64,000 nt of DNA from Gammaproteobacteria bacterium (lineage in GTDB: Bacteria; Pseudomonadota; Gammaproteobacteria; Eutrophobiales; Eutrophobiaceae): NCBI GenBank assembly GCA_004297165.1, contig SCUJ01000006.1, positions 988,464 through 1,052,463 on the forward strand. The letters are read 5' to 3'. Position numbers and translations under genes: made by a program. Shown here one piece after another: positions 44,413-53,952 of the stretch (its first letter is position 1; every line of letters starts with the position of its first letter). The notes under the pieces were generated by a model that saw only the letters and a program-made list of their open reading frames with translations, made no database searches and was not told the origin of the DNA.

Positions 44413-47400
44413 GCAGAAAGTGGATGGCCCGATCACCATCGGGCTTGATATTGGAATCGCCTCGGTTGGGTGGGCAGTGCTGGGGGAAAACCGGATCATC
44501 GATCTTGGAGTTCGCTGTTTCGATAAAGCGGAGACCGCCAAAGAAGGCAATCCGCTCAACCTTGAACGGCGAACAGCACGATTGATGCGACGTCGCCTCC
44601 GTCGCCGTGCCTGGCGTCTCACCAAGCTGACCAGGTTATTGAAACGCGAAGGACTTATCCCTGATGTGAACGTCCTGAAGCAAAAACCTGTAAAAGGCTT
44701 CAAGACACCCAACTTGTGGAAGCTGCGCGTCGCAGCCCTTGACCGAAAGCTGGAAAGCGAGGAATTGGCGCGTGTTATCTATCATCTATGCAAACACCGA
44801 GGCTTCCACTGGATCAGTCGCGCGGAGAAGAAAGCTGCTGAAAGCGATAGCAAAAGCGAGGGAGGACGAGTCAAAGATGGCCTCGCCAAAACTGAAAGGC
44901 TAAAGGAAAAATACCGCACTGCGGCAGAAATGGTCTGGAAAGAATTTTTCAAACCACGAATTGATAATGATGGTGAGCCTGTAAGAACGAGAAAAACCAA
45001 CGAGGAAATCTTTGATGGCGTTGCTCGTAACAAACAGGGCGATTACAGCAAAGCGCTTTCACGCGAACTGCTCGCCGACGAACTGAAACTGTTGTTCCAG
45101 TGTCAACGTGAATATGGCAACACTCATGCAAGCGCGGAGTTGGAAACTGCCATCCTTAGCAACGGCGACAAAAAGAGCGGCTTATTCTGGGAACAGAAGC
45201 CAGCACTATCCGGAGAGAATCTCCTCAAGATGCTTGGCAAATGCACGTTTGAAAGATTTGAATACCGCGCACCCAAGGCCAGTTTTTCAGCAGAACGCCA
45301 CGTCTGGCTGACCAGGCTCAATAACCTTCGTATCGTGGAGGATGGCAAGCTCCGTCCGCTGAACGAACAGGAGCGACGATTTGCCTTGCCGCTCCCCTAC
45401 CAGCAAGCCAGCGATTTCTCCTATAAGCAGCTCCGCAACAAACTGGTTAACGCGGGATATCTGACCGATGCCTTCCGTTTCGCGGGACTATCCTATCCCA
45501 GCTCACGACAAAAAGAGGACGAAAAGGCAAAAGACCCGGAAGCTGAAAAGCTCGTCAAATTCACGGGCTGGCAAACACTGCATAAAACGTTAAAGGATGC
45601 TGGTCTCGAAAGTGAGTGGCAGCAGATTTCATGCCACGCACTGGAAGGAAATGCGGAACTGCTAGATCGATTAACATGGGTACTGAGTGTCTACAAGGAT
45701 GACACAGAAGTGGATGCAGAATTGCGCAAGTTACCCATGCCCAATCTGGAGAAGATGGTTGTTGCCTTGCTCGATATTCGTTTCGATAAATTCAGCAACC
45801 TTTCACTTAAGGCGCTATACAACATTCTGCCGCACATGGAAGCAGGCTTGCGCTATGACGAGGCCTGCGAAAAAGCAGGCTATCACCACAGTCAACTTCA
45901 CAAGATTGGCGAAGGTGAACATAAATTCCTGCCTCCATTCTACTCCGGGCGTGATAAAGATGGCCGCCTGAAATTCAATGAAGAAATGGATATCCCGCGC
46001 AACCCGGTTGTACTTCGCGCGCTCAATCAAGCACGTAAAGTTGTAAACACGATCATCCGCAAATATGGTTCCCCGCATGATGTGCATATTGAAATGGCGC
46101 GGGATTTATCAAAGCCATTCGATGAGCGTCGGGAAATCAAGAAGGCCCAGGAGGAATATCGCGAACGCAATGAGAAAGACCGAACCGCATTCAACACAGA
46201 ATTCAATCTGACCGGGGAACTGAAAGGCAAGGACTTTGAAAAATGGCAGCTCTATCGGGAGCAGCAGGGCAAATGCGCTTACTCCATAGATCCCATCGAT
46301 ATTCATCGCCTGTTTGAACAAGGCTACGTTGAAATTGACCATGCGCTTCCCTATTCACGGAGTTTCGACAACAGCAAGAACAACAAGGTATTGGTTCACT
46401 CAAGTGAAAACCGTAACAAGGGCAATCACACACCCTATGAATACCTTGATGGCCAGAATAACAGTGAACGCTGGCAACGCTTCAAAGGCTTTGTCGAAAC
46501 CAATAAAGCCTACCGTCAGGCGAAGCGCAACCGGCTTCTCAAAAAGGATTTCGGTAATACGGAAGCCAAGGATTTCAGGGATCGTAATCTCTATGACACC
46601 CGCTATATCTGTCGTTTCTTCAAAAACTTTGTCGAGCGCTACTTGCAGTTGCACGAAGACAGCGCGGCAAAACGCTGTGTCGTGGCCAGCGGCCAACTGA
46701 CTTCGTTCCTTCGCGCTCGCTGGGGACTGCTCAAATTACGCGAGGAAAGTGACCGCCACCACGCCCTTGATGCAGCGGTAGTTGCTGCGTGCAGCCACGG
46801 GATGGTCAAGCGGCTTGCCGATTATTCCCGCCGCAAGGAACTGGAGGCCGTACGCGATGGTTTCGTAGACCTGGAGACCGGTGAGGTCATCAATCCCGTG
46901 ATGTATCAGCGTTTGCAGGAGCATTTTCCTGATCCCTGGCCACATTTCCGTGATGAACTTCAAGCGCGATTGAAGATAGATAATCCGGCATTGTTACGCG
47001 AGGAGATTGAAAAACTCGGGAGTTATCCGCCCGAGGCTATGGAATCGTTGCGTCCCCTGTTCGTCTCACGCGCCCCGCAGCGGCGAAACAGCGGTGCGGC
47101 ACACAAAGAGACAATCTATGCGCAGCCGGAGAGCTTGAAAGCCAAAGGTGGAGTAACGCAGAAGGTCGCCATCTGCGATCTAAAGCTGGCTGATGTAGAC
47201 AAGCTGGTTGACCCTCATCGAAACGAAAAACTTTATGCTGCCCTGAAGGACTGGCTGACGACCCGTGATGATCGGGAAAAGCGCGCAAAAGACATCGAAA
47301 AAATCGCCAAGGATGCCAAACGCGAATTGACGACGTATGAGAACGCAGAAATTGAGCGACTACGCGCCTTGCCTCGCAAACCTGATAAAGAAGGTAATCC

Positions 47401-47890
47401 TACTGGACCAGTAGTTCGAACTGTAACGATGGTTATCGACAAGCTTTCCGGTATCCCTGTACGTGGGGGCATCGCCAAGAACGATACCATGCTACGAGCG
47501 GATGTTTTCAGGGGCAAAAAAGACGATAAATTCTATCTGATCCCAGTGTATGTACATCACAGTGTGGCAAAAGTGTTGCCGAACAAAGCGGTTGTATCAA
47601 AGAAGGACGAAAGCCAATGGACAGTCATGGACGACAATTACGCCTTCCACTTTTCACTGTATCCAAATGACCTCGTCCAATTAGTAATTGATGGGGAATC
47701 CATCCTTGGCTATTTCATCGGGGTCAACATCAATGACGGTGGATTAAAGTATTATCCGCATGACCAACGAAGAACAGGTAGCTTAAAAAAGAGAGGTGTA
47801 TCTGGCGCAAAATTATTCACAAAATTTCACGTAGATATTCTAGGCAATCGCTATCCCGCTCCACCGGAAATACGCCGTGACCTGGCGTAG
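44402..47890 (+). CDS. cas9: CRISPR-associated endonuclease Cas9, type II-C
   Basis: This 1162-residue protein is guided by crRNA:tracrRNA and cuts both strands of target DNA. RuvC-I is GLDIGIASVGWAVL (Asp16), then an Arg-rich bridge helix (RLMRRRLRRRAWRL, residues 62-75). RuvC-II is VHIEMARDL (Glu564). HNH is VEIDHALPYSRSFDNSKNNK (Asp646, His647, Asn670). RuvC-III is DRHHALDAAVVAAC (His787, Asp790). All catalytic residues are present. It is about 80 residues longer than the N. meningitidis enzyme. AAGGAG lies before the ATG. cas1 overlaps its end by 14 bp. Confidence 0.96.
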   Translation: MTGKQKVDGPITIGLDIGIASVGWAVLGENRIIDLGVRCFDKAETAKEGNPLNLERRTARLMRRRLRRRAWRLTKLTRLLKREGLIPDVNVLKQKPVKGFKTPNLWKLRVAALDRKLESEELARVIYHLCKHRGFHWISRAEKKAAESDSKSEGGRVKDGLAKTERLKEKYRTAAEMVWKEFFKPRIDNDGEPVRTRKTNEEIFDGVARNKQGDYSKALSRELLADELKLLFQCQREYGNTHASAELETAILSNGDKKSGLFWEQKPALSGENLLKMLGKCTFERFEYRAPKASFSAERHVWLTRLNNLRIVEDGKLRPLNEQERRFALPLPYQQASDFSYKQLRNKLVNAGYLTDAFRFAGLSYPSSRQKEDEKAKDPEAEKLVKFTGWQTLHKTLKDAGLESEWQQISCHALEGNAELLDRLTWVLSVYKDDTEVDAELRKLPMPNLEKMVVALLDIRFDKFSNLSLKALYNILPHMEAGLRYDEACEKAGYHHSQLHKIGEGEHKFLPPFYSGRDKDGRLKFNEEMDIPRNPVVLRALNQARKVVNTIIRKYGSPHDVHIEMARDLSKPFDERREIKKAQEEYRERNEKDRTAFNTEFNLTGELKGKDFEKWQLYREQQGKCAYSIDPIDIHRLFEQGYVEIDHALPYSRSFDNSKNNKVLVHSSENRNKGNHTPYEYLDGQNNSERWQRFKGFVETNKAYRQAKRNRLLKKDFGNTEAKDFRDRNLYDTRYICRFFKNFVERYLQLHEDSAAKRCVVASGQLTSFLRARWGLLKLREESDRHHALDAAVVAACSHGMVKRLADYSRRKELEAVRDGFVDLETGEVINPVMYQRLQEHFPDPWPHFRDELQARLKIDNPALLREEIEKLGSYPPEAMESLRPLFVSRAPQRRNSGAAHKETIYAQPESLKAKGGVTQKVAICDLKLADVDKLVDPHRNEKLYAALKDWLTTRDDREKRAKDIEKIAKDAKRELTTYENAEIERLRALPRKPDKEGNPTGPVVRTVTMVIDKLSGIPVRGGIAKNDTMLRADVFRGKKDDKFYLIPVYVHHSVAKVLPNKAVVSKKDESQWTVMDDNYAFHFSLYPNDLVQLVIDGESILGYFIGVNINDGGLKYYPHDQRRTGSLKKRGVSGAKLFTKFHVDILGNRYPAPPEIRRDLA

Positions 47891-48782
47891 CGTCGTCATC
47901 TCGCGTCCCGCCCGAATCAAGCGGGAACATTATTCGCTGGCCATCGAGCAGGTGCGGACGGCCTACGTACCCTTCGAGGATATAGCTGTAATCGTGCTCA
48001 ATCACCACGAGATCACCCTTACCCATCCCGTGCTCTCGGCCTGCGGGGAATACGGCATCAGCCTGTTCTCCACCGGAGATACGCACCATCCCAATGGCGT
48101 GTTCCTACCCTTCCTGCAACACTCACGCGCCACACGCTGGATGCGGCTGCAACTGGATCTGTCCCGCCCTGTCGCCAAACAAACATGGGCAGCAATCGTG
48201 CGCAGAAAAATCGCGAATCAGGCGATCTGCCTTCATCTGGCAAAACGCGACGGGGTATCCAGGCTGGAATCCTACGTCCGCCGAGTGCGTTCCGGCGATG
48301 GCGAAAACCTGGAAGGCCAGGCAGCGTTCTTCTATTTTCTCCAGCTCTTCGGCAGGAATTTTCATCGCCATCAGGAAACTTTTATCAATGCCGCGCTGGA
48401 TTACGGTTATGCAGTGCTTCGGGGGACCATAGCGCGCGGATTAGTCGCGCATGGCCTGATGCCTTCCCTGGGTATATTCCATGCCAGCGAGCAGAATGCC
48501 TTCAATCTTGCCGATGACCTCATCGAACCCTTTCGTCCGATTGTGGATCTATTTGTCTCCACACTCGTCAATCCTCCGGAAAATGAATTAAAGCCGGAAG
48601 ATAAAACAGCCTTGATCGGATTACTGAACGTGGATGTGGAAATGCCTCGCGGCGTGATGTCGGCCTTATCCGCGATCGAGCAGTCGGTCGAGAGCCTGGC
48701 CCGTATCTATGACGGCGGCAATGAAACCCTGCTGGAATTACCCACCCTCATCGGCCTGGAGCAACACCGCCTGGAGGGCTGA
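47877..48782 (+). CDS. cas1: CRISPR integrase Cas1, type II
   Basis: This 301-residue protein starts with GTG (TWRSVVISRPARIKREHYSL), a typical type II Cas1 N-terminus. It has ENLEGQAAFFYFLQLFG with the metal-binding Glu near residue 143, and GLMPSLGIFHASEQNAFNLA / DDLIEPFRPIVD carrying the His and Asp ligands. With Cas2 it inserts new spacers. It overlaps cas9 by 14 bp. Confidence 0.95.
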   Translation: MTWRSVVISRPARIKREHYSLAIEQVRTAYVPFEDIAVIVLNHHEITLTHPVLSACGEYGISLFSTGDTHHPNGVFLPFLQHSRATRWMRLQLDLSRPVAKQTWAAIVRRKIANQAICLHLAKRDGVSRLESYVRRVRSGDGENLEGQAAFFYFLQLFGRNFHRHQETFINAALDYGYAVLRGTIARGLVAHGLMPSLGIFHASEQNAFNLADDLIEPFRPIVDLFVSTLVNPPENELKPEDKTALIGLLNVDVEMPRGVMSALSAIEQSVESLARIYDGGNETLLELPTLIGLEQHRLEG

Positions 48783-48785
48783 GGC

Positions 48786-49118
48786 GTGAGCAAGGAGACC
48801 CGGCGCTATATGCGTTTTCTGGTGTTCTTCGACCTACCGGTGGTCACCAAGGCCGAGCGTCGCGCCTATACCCTCTTCCGCCGCTTCCTGATCAATGACG
48901 GATACGACATGATTCAATATTCCGTGTACGGCCGTATCCTGAATGGCAATGATGCCGAGGAAAAGCATATGAAACGGCTGGTCGATAACCTGCCGCCAGA
49001 AGGATCGATACGCTGCCTGACGGTGACCGAGAAACAGTTCGCCGGCATGAAACTGCTGGTTGGGATGCCGCTTTTTCAGGAAAAGGCTGTTAAAGCCAAT
49101 CAAATGCTGTTGTTCTGA
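48786..49118 (+). CDS. cas2: CRISPR adaptation protein Cas2
   Basis: This 110-residue protein starts with GTG, 3 bp after cas1. RFLVFFDLPVVTKAERRAYT gives the first ferredoxin-like strand with the conserved Asp16; FLINDGYDMIQYSVYGRIL and GSIRCLTVTEKQFAGM complete the fold. It bridges Cas1 dimers in spacer integration. No csn2 or cas4 is present, which confirms subtype II-C. Confidence 0.95.
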   Translation: MSKETRRYMRFLVFFDLPVVTKAERRAYTLFRRFLINDGYDMIQYSVYGRILNGNDAEEKHMKRLVDNLPPEGSIRCLTVTEKQFAGMKLLVGMPLFQEKAVKANQMLLF

Positions 49119-49136
49119 GCTTGTTTTTTCAAACGG

Positions 49137-49169
49137 AACGCCCGCCAGAGTCAATCTGGACGGGCGTTT
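49137..49169 (+). terminator. Intrinsic terminator after cas2
   Basis: AACGCCCGCCAGA, short loop, TCTGGACGGGCGTT then TTC forms a long stem with one bulged A, 18 bp after the cas2 stop. It ends the cas operon before the array. Confidence 0.75.
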
Positions 49170-49180
49170 CCGCAGGGCCG

Positions 49181-49284
49181 ATTGTAACTCGTCCGGGGTG
49201 AGAGAGGGAGCTACAACTAATGGTTCCAGAACGTCACCGGGTTAATGATTGTAACTCGTCCGGGGTGAGAGAGGGAGCTACAAC
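49181..49284 (-). CRISPR. CRISPR array: two identical 37-bp repeats, one 30-bp spacer
   Basis: Repeats are 49181-49217 and 49248-49284 with a 30-bp spacer at 49218-49247. On the minus strand the repeat starts GTTGTAGCTCCCTC and ends GAGTTACAAT, like Neisseria-type II-C repeats. The terminal TACAAT can act as a -10 box within the repeat, so transcription on the minus strand would start near 49241 and give about 24 spacer bases. Its pairing with the anti-repeat at 44343-44380 sets this orientation, opposite to cas9-cas1-cas2. Confidence 0.9.
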
Positions 49285-49334
49285 GATGAAGCAGAGTGAC
49301 CCCCCAAAAAGATTGGGGGCCACTCTGCTTCATC
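49285..49334. repeat. 50-bp near-perfect palindrome directly abutting the array
   Basis: GATGAAGCAGAGTG...CACTCTGCTTCATC with CCCCC/GGGGG inside forms a stem of about 20 bp with one mismatch and one bulge and a 5-base loop. It begins at the first base after the last repeat, at the upstream end of the array in its transcription direction. Confidence 0.85.
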
Positions 49335-49433
49335 GTTCTCGCTTCGCGAGTAGGTTAATAAAACGAAAAAGGGAAAACCGCATTGGTGGATGTATAACCT
49401 TCGTCTGAAGGCGAGGGGTGTATGGCGAACTTT

Positions 49434-49482
49434 CACCCTCTCCCCAGCCCTCCCCCGTCGAGGGGGAGGGGGAACCAATACC
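49434..49482. repeat. CCCTCTCCCC dispersed repeat
   Basis: CACCCTCTCCCCAGCCCTCC with GAGGGGGAGGGGG forms a hairpin, the same type as in 16440-16680. The rest of 49335-49652 shows no gene. Confidence 0.6.
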
Positions 49483-49652
49483 TGCCATCCCACTTCGATT
49501 ATGATCCTTAATTCTAATAACAAGTGGTGTATTCGGATCCACCATCGTGGACATAAAATACTTCGCCAGTTATACATTGTTTATCTGATCTTGCGGAAGC
49601 ATGTCTTTGGTAGTAAGGTCAATGCATGATCCGTGAAATCGATAGGAGAAAC

Positions 49653-50621
49653 ATGCCTGGTCTTCGACTGCTGAACCTGGTGCCGCTGAGGACAGCGTTG
49701 GCGCTGCTGATCGTTATCTCCCTCCTCTGGACCTCCTTTTACACGGTACCCACCGACTCGGTCGCGGTCGTACAGCGTTTTGGCCAGTTTATAAGGGATG
49801 ACGTGCTCCCGGGCCTGCACATGAAGATCCCGTTCGGTGTCGATGCAATCACCATCGTGCCAATCAAACGCCAGCTCAAGGAGGAGTTTGGCTTCGAGAC
49901 GCCCGGCGCCTCGGACCCCTACCAGGTCCCGCGCGAGGCGGAGGCGGAGACGCAGATGGTCACCGGGGATCTCAATGCCGCGCTGGTGGAATGGGTCGTG
50001 CAATACCGTATTGCCGAACCGCGCAAGTTTCTGTTCCAGATCCGCGAACCCCGGAACACCCTGCGGGACGTCTCGGAGTCGGTGATGCGCGAGGTGGTCG
50101 GCGATCGCACCGTCGACGAGGTCCTGACCATCGGGCGGCAGGAGATCGAGATCGAGGCGCTGGCGCGGATGCAATCGCTCGCGACCAAGTACGAGCTCGG
50201 GGTCAGCATCGATCAGGTGCAACTCAAGAACGTCAATCCGCCGAAACCGGTGCAGGGATCGTTCAACGAGGTCAACCAGGCGCAGCAGGAAAAGGAAAAA
50301 CTGATCAACGAGGCGCGGCGCGAATATAACCGGATCATCCCGCTGGCGGAGGGCGAGCGCGACCAGCGCATCCGCGAGGCCGAAGGCTACCGGCTGGCGC
50401 GCGTGAACGAGGCGGAAGGCGATGTCGCCCGTTTCAACGCCGTGATGGCGGAATACCTGAAGGCCCCGGAGGTGACGAAACGCCGCATCTATCTCGAGAC
50501 GCTGCAAGAGGTCCTGCCGCAGTTGCGTTCGAAGATCGTCCTCGACGAGGCCGGGCAACAGATCCTGCCCTTCCTGCAACTCGATTCCGGGAAGGTCGAT
50601 TCCGGAGTCCCACAACCATGA
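49653..50621 (+). CDS. hflK: HflK, FtsH protease modulator
   Basis: This 322-residue SPFH/prohibitin-domain protein has one N-terminal membrane segment (TALALLIVISLLWTSFYTV), then the band-7 domain (VPTDSVAVVQRFGQFIRDDV; LPGLHMKIPFGVD) and a coiled stretch with NEVNQAQQEKEKLINEARRE. I use ATG 49653, which has AGGAGA before it, rather than ATG 49626. It lacks the Gly-rich N-terminus of E. coli HflK. With HflC it forms a cage around FtsH. It overlaps hflC by 4 bp. Confidence 0.88.
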   Translation: MPGLRLLNLVPLRTALALLIVISLLWTSFYTVPTDSVAVVQRFGQFIRDDVLPGLHMKIPFGVDAITIVPIKRQLKEEFGFETPGASDPYQVPREAEAETQMVTGDLNAALVEWVVQYRIAEPRKFLFQIREPRNTLRDVSESVMREVVGDRTVDEVLTIGRQEIEIEALARMQSLATKYELGVSIDQVQLKNVNPPKPVQGSFNEVNQAQQEKEKLINEARREYNRIIPLAEGERDQRIREAEGYRLARVNEAEGDVARFNAVMAEYLKAPEVTKRRIYLETLQEVLPQLRSKIVLDEAGQQILPFLQLDSGKVDSGVPQP

Positions 50622-51580
50622 GCGCCCTGCGAAATATCCTGATCGTAATTCTGGCGCTCGCCGCACTCGTGCTGTCATCCGGGTCCATGTACACCGTGAA
50701 CGAGATCGAGCAGGTGATCATCACCCAGTTTGGCAAGCCGGTCGGCGAACCGATCGCCGATGCCGGACTCAAGCTCAAGGTCCCCCTCATCCAGGACGTG
50801 AACCGGATCGAGCGGCGCATCCTGGAATGGGATGGCGCCACGACGGACATGCCCACCAAGGACAAGCTGTACGTCTCCGTCGATCTGTTCGCCCGCTGGC
50901 GCATCACCGACCCGATGCAGTATTTCCTCCGTCTGCGCGACGAGCGCAGCGCCCAGTCCCGCCTGGACGACATCCTCGGCAGCGAGACCCGCAGCGCGGT
51001 GGCCAAGCATGAACTCATCGAGATCATCCGCACGACGAAGGATCGCACCCCCTTGCAGGATGAATCCCTGCAGAACGCGGGGAGTTCCGTCGGCGTGCTG
51101 GTGCCCATCAAGAAGGGTCGCGAGGCGATCGAACGCGAGATCTACGAGGCCGCCGCGCCCAAGGTGGGCGTATTCGGCATCGAACTGCTCGACATCCGCT
51201 TCAAGCGCATCAATTACAACGAGAGCGTACAGCCGAAGATCTATGACCGCATGATCAGCGAGCGCCGGCAGATAGCCGAGCAATTCCGTTCCCAGGGCAA
51301 CGGCGAGGCGGCGCGCATCAACGGCAACCGCGAGCGCGACCTGCTGCGAATCCAGTCGGAGGCCTACCGCAAGGTGGAAGAGATCCGCGGCGAGGCGGAT
51401 GCCCGCGCCACGGAGATCTATGCCAGCGCCTACAACCAGAGCCCCGCGGCCGTGAGCTTTTACGAATTCACGCGCACGATGGAGGTCTACAAGTCGGTCA
51501 TCACGACCAACACGACGCTGATCCTCTCGACGGAGAGCGATCTCTTCAAGTTCCTCAAGGGCGTCGAACCGGACCAGTAA
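50618..51580 (+). CDS. hflC: HflC, FtsH protease modulator
   Basis: This 320-residue partner of HflK has an N-terminal membrane segment (ILIVILALAALVLSSGSMYT), a band-7 domain (VNEIEQVIITQFGKPVGEPI; YVSVDLFARWRITDPMQYFL), and the conserved RINGNRERDLLRIQSEAYRK / EEIRGEADARATEIYASAYN coiled region, ending with LILSTESDLFKFLKG. ATGA overlap with hflK. The aldehyde oxidoreductase operon begins 21 bp later on the same strand, perhaps by read-through. Confidence 0.9.
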   Translation: MSALRNILIVILALAALVLSSGSMYTVNEIEQVIITQFGKPVGEPIADAGLKLKVPLIQDVNRIERRILEWDGATTDMPTKDKLYVSVDLFARWRITDPMQYFLRLRDERSAQSRLDDILGSETRSAVAKHELIEIIRTTKDRTPLQDESLQNAGSSVGVLVPIKKGREAIEREIYEAAAPKVGVFGIELLDIRFKRINYNESVQPKIYDRMISERRQIAEQFRSQGNGEAARINGNRERDLLRIQSEAYRKVEEIRGEADARATEIYASAYNQSPAAVSFYEFTRTMEVYKSVITTNTTLILSTESDLFKFLKGVEPDQ

Positions 51581-51601
51581 CTTACGCACGCAAACCAGGG
51601 T

Positions 51602-52075
51602 ATGCCGCCTATGCTGAAATCACTCCATATCGAAGCGGAAAAATGCACGGGCTGTCTGCAATGCGAACTCGCCTGTTCCTATCGCGGCGAAGGCGTCTTC
51701 AATCCCGCGAAGTCGCGGATCAGGGTTTTCACCTTTCACGACGAAGGCCGGTTCGCGCCCTATACCTGCACCCAATGCGCCGAGGCCTGGTGTCTGCATG
51801 TCTGCCCGGTTGAGGCGATCATCGACAACCCGGCGACCGGGGCCAAGGAGGTCGTCGCCGGACGTTGCGTGGGCTGCAAGGTCTGCACCATCGCCTGCCC
51901 CTTCGGCACGATCAACTACAACCAGGATCGCAAGATCGTACACAAATGCGATATGTGCGGCGGCGATCCGGAGTGCGTCAAGTCCTGCCCGACGGGCGCA
52001 ATCCTCTTTCTCGACGCGGATCAAACCGGCCTCTCGCGCATGCGCAAATATGCCGGTCAACAGATTCACAGTTAG
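51602..52075 (+). CDS. aorA: AorA-like ferredoxin subunit with four [4Fe-4S] motifs
   Basis: This 157-residue protein has four cysteine clusters: CTGCLQCELAC near residue 15, CTQCAEAWCLHVCP near 56, CVGCKVCTIACP near 92 and CDMCGGDPECVKSCP near 117, enough for four [4Fe-4S] centres. It is the electron-carrying subunit of the aldehyde oxidoreductase encoded next (12 bp away). The layout matches the Aromatoleum-type AOR operon (aorABC plus MoaD-like gene). Confidence 0.88.
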   Translation: MPPMLKSLHIEAEKCTGCLQCELACSYRGEGVFNPAKSRIRVFTFHDEGRFAPYTCTQCAEAWCLHVCPVEAIIDNPATGAKEVVAGRCVGCKVCTIACPFGTINYNQDRKIVHKCDMCGGDPECVKSCPTGAILFLDADQTGLSRMRKYAGQQIHS

Positions 52076-52087
52076 GGGGGCGATTTT

Positions 52088-53944
52088 ATGGCGTGGACTG
52101 AGAAGATCCTGCGGGTAAACCTGACCCAGGGCACGGTCACCCCTGAACCCCTGAACATGGACTGGGCGATGCAGTATCTCGGCCAGCGGGGACTTGCCAG
52201 CAAATATCTCGCCGCGGAGATCGACCCCAAGTGCGATCCCCTGAGCGCGGACAACAAACTCATCATGACGACCGGACCGCTCACGGGGACTTCCGCCTCG
52301 ACCGCGGGGCGTTATTCCGTCGTCACCAAGGGCCCATTGACCGGCGCAATCGCCTGTTCGAACTCCGGCGGTTTCCTCGGGGCCGAGTTGAAGAACGCCG
52401 GCTGGGACATGATCATCTTCGAAGGCCGGGCCAAGTCGCCGGTCTACTTGTATGTGGAAAACGAGACGGCGGAGATCCGACCCGCCGATGCGCTCTGGGG
52501 CCGCACCGTGTGGGAGACGGATGCCATGTTGCACCGGAAACACCAGGACCCGCTGTTGCGCATCGCCACCATCGGCCGCGCGGCGGAGAAGGGCTGCCTG
52601 TATGCCGCCATCGTCAATGACCTGCATCGCGCCGCCGGCCGCTCGGGCGTCGGCGCGGTCATGGCCTCGAAGAATCTCAAGGCGGTCGCCGTCCGGGGAA
52701 CGCGGGGCGTCGGCAACCTCAAGGACCCGGCACGCTTTCTGCAAAGTACAGCCGCCGCGAAAAAACTCCTGGCCGAGAGCGGAGTCACCGGCAAGGGACT
52801 CCCCACCTTCGGCACCCAGGTGCTGATGAACGTCATCAACGAGGTGGGGGCATTGCCGACCCGTAACGGCAGCGCCGTTCAGTTCGATGGCGCGAGAGAC
52901 ATCTCGGGCGAGGCCATGCGCGAACCCCGCAAGACGGATCACCGGCCAAACCTCACCACCAACGCCGGTTGCTTCGCCTGCACCATCGCCTGCGGCCGCA
53001 TCTCGACCGTCGATCGCGGCCATTTCACCATCAGCAACAAGCCGGAATACTGGGGCGCCTCCGGCGGCCTGGAATACGAGGCGGCCTGGGCGCTCGGCAC
53101 CGACACCGGCGTGTCCGATCTCGACGCCCTCACCTACGCCAATTTCCTCTGCAATGAGGATGGCATGGATCCGATCTCCTTCGGCGCGACGGTCGCGGCG
53201 GCGATGGAGTTGTACCAGATCGGCGCGTTGACCAAGACAGACACCGGCGGACTCGAACTGAACTTCGGCTCGGCGGAGGCCCTGGTCCGGGCGGCGGAAC
53301 TGACGGCGAAAGGGGAAGGCTTCGGCCTTGAGCTCGGACTCGGATCCAAACGGTTGTGCGCGAAATACGGTCACCCGGAATTTTCCATGACGGTCAAGGG
53401 CCAGGAATTCCCCGCCTATGATCCCCGCGGCATCCAGGGCATGGGCCTCACCTACGCCACCTCGAACCGGGGCGCGTGTCATCTGCGCAGCTACACGGTC
53501 TCCTCCGAGATCCTGGGTCTGCCGGTGAAGACCGATCCGCTGGCCACCGAGGGCAAGGCGGAATTGGTCAAGACCTTTCAGGACGTGACCGCCGCCGTCG
53601 ACTCGATCGGGCTGTGCGTATTCTCCACCTTCGCCTGGTCCCTCGCGGACATCGCCCCGCAACTCGATGCCGCCTGCAAGGGCGAGTGGAACGCGGCGCG
53701 GCTGCTCGAGGCCGGCGAGCGGATCTGGAATCTGGAACGGGAATTCAACAACGCCGCCGGGTTTACGAAAAAGGACGACACGCTGCCCGAGAGGATGCTG
53801 AAGGAACCGGCCGGAACCGGACCCGCGAAAGGCAAGGTGAATAATCTCGCCGCGATGCTGCCGGAGTACTACAAGCTCCGCGGCTGGACGGAGGAAGGAG
53901 TGCCCACGGCGGCCACGCGCCGCCGGCTCGGTCTCGGCGCGTAA
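52088..53944 (+). CDS. aorB: Tungsten aldehyde:ferredoxin oxidoreductase, catalytic subunit (AorB-like)
   Basis: This 618-residue AOR-family protein oxidises aldehydes to acids with a W-bis-metallopterin. The N-terminal domain has KILRVNLTQGTVTPEPLN and GPLTGTSASTAGRYSVVTKG. The [4Fe-4S] ligands are in AGCFACTIACGR near residue 292 and the fourth Cys in SIGLCVFSTF near 507. Cofactor-contact segments include YWGASGGLEYEAAWALGTDT and GMGLTYATSNRGACHLRSYT. A TAGGGGGG ribosome region precedes the ATG. It sits between the ferredoxin subunit and FAD subunit genes. Confidence 0.92.
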   Translation: MAWTEKILRVNLTQGTVTPEPLNMDWAMQYLGQRGLASKYLAAEIDPKCDPLSADNKLIMTTGPLTGTSASTAGRYSVVTKGPLTGAIACSNSGGFLGAELKNAGWDMIIFEGRAKSPVYLYVENETAEIRPADALWGRTVWETDAMLHRKHQDPLLRIATIGRAAEKGCLYAAIVNDLHRAAGRSGVGAVMASKNLKAVAVRGTRGVGNLKDPARFLQSTAAAKKLLAESGVTGKGLPTFGTQVLMNVINEVGALPTRNGSAVQFDGARDISGEAMREPRKTDHRPNLTTNAGCFACTIACGRISTVDRGHFTISNKPEYWGASGGLEYEAAWALGTDTGVSDLDALTYANFLCNEDGMDPISFGATVAAAMELYQIGALTKTDTGGLELNFGSAEALVRAAELTAKGEGFGLELGLGSKRLCAKYGHPEFSMTVKGQEFPAYDPRGIQGMGLTYATSNRGACHLRSYTVSSEILGLPVKTDPLATEGKAELVKTFQDVTAAVDSIGLCVFSTFAWSLADIAPQLDAACKGEWNAARLLEAGERIWNLEREFNNAAGFTKKDDTLPERMLKEPAGTGPAKGKVNNLAAMLPEYYKLRGWTEEGVPTAATRRRLGLGA

Positions 53945-53952
53945 AGACTCGC

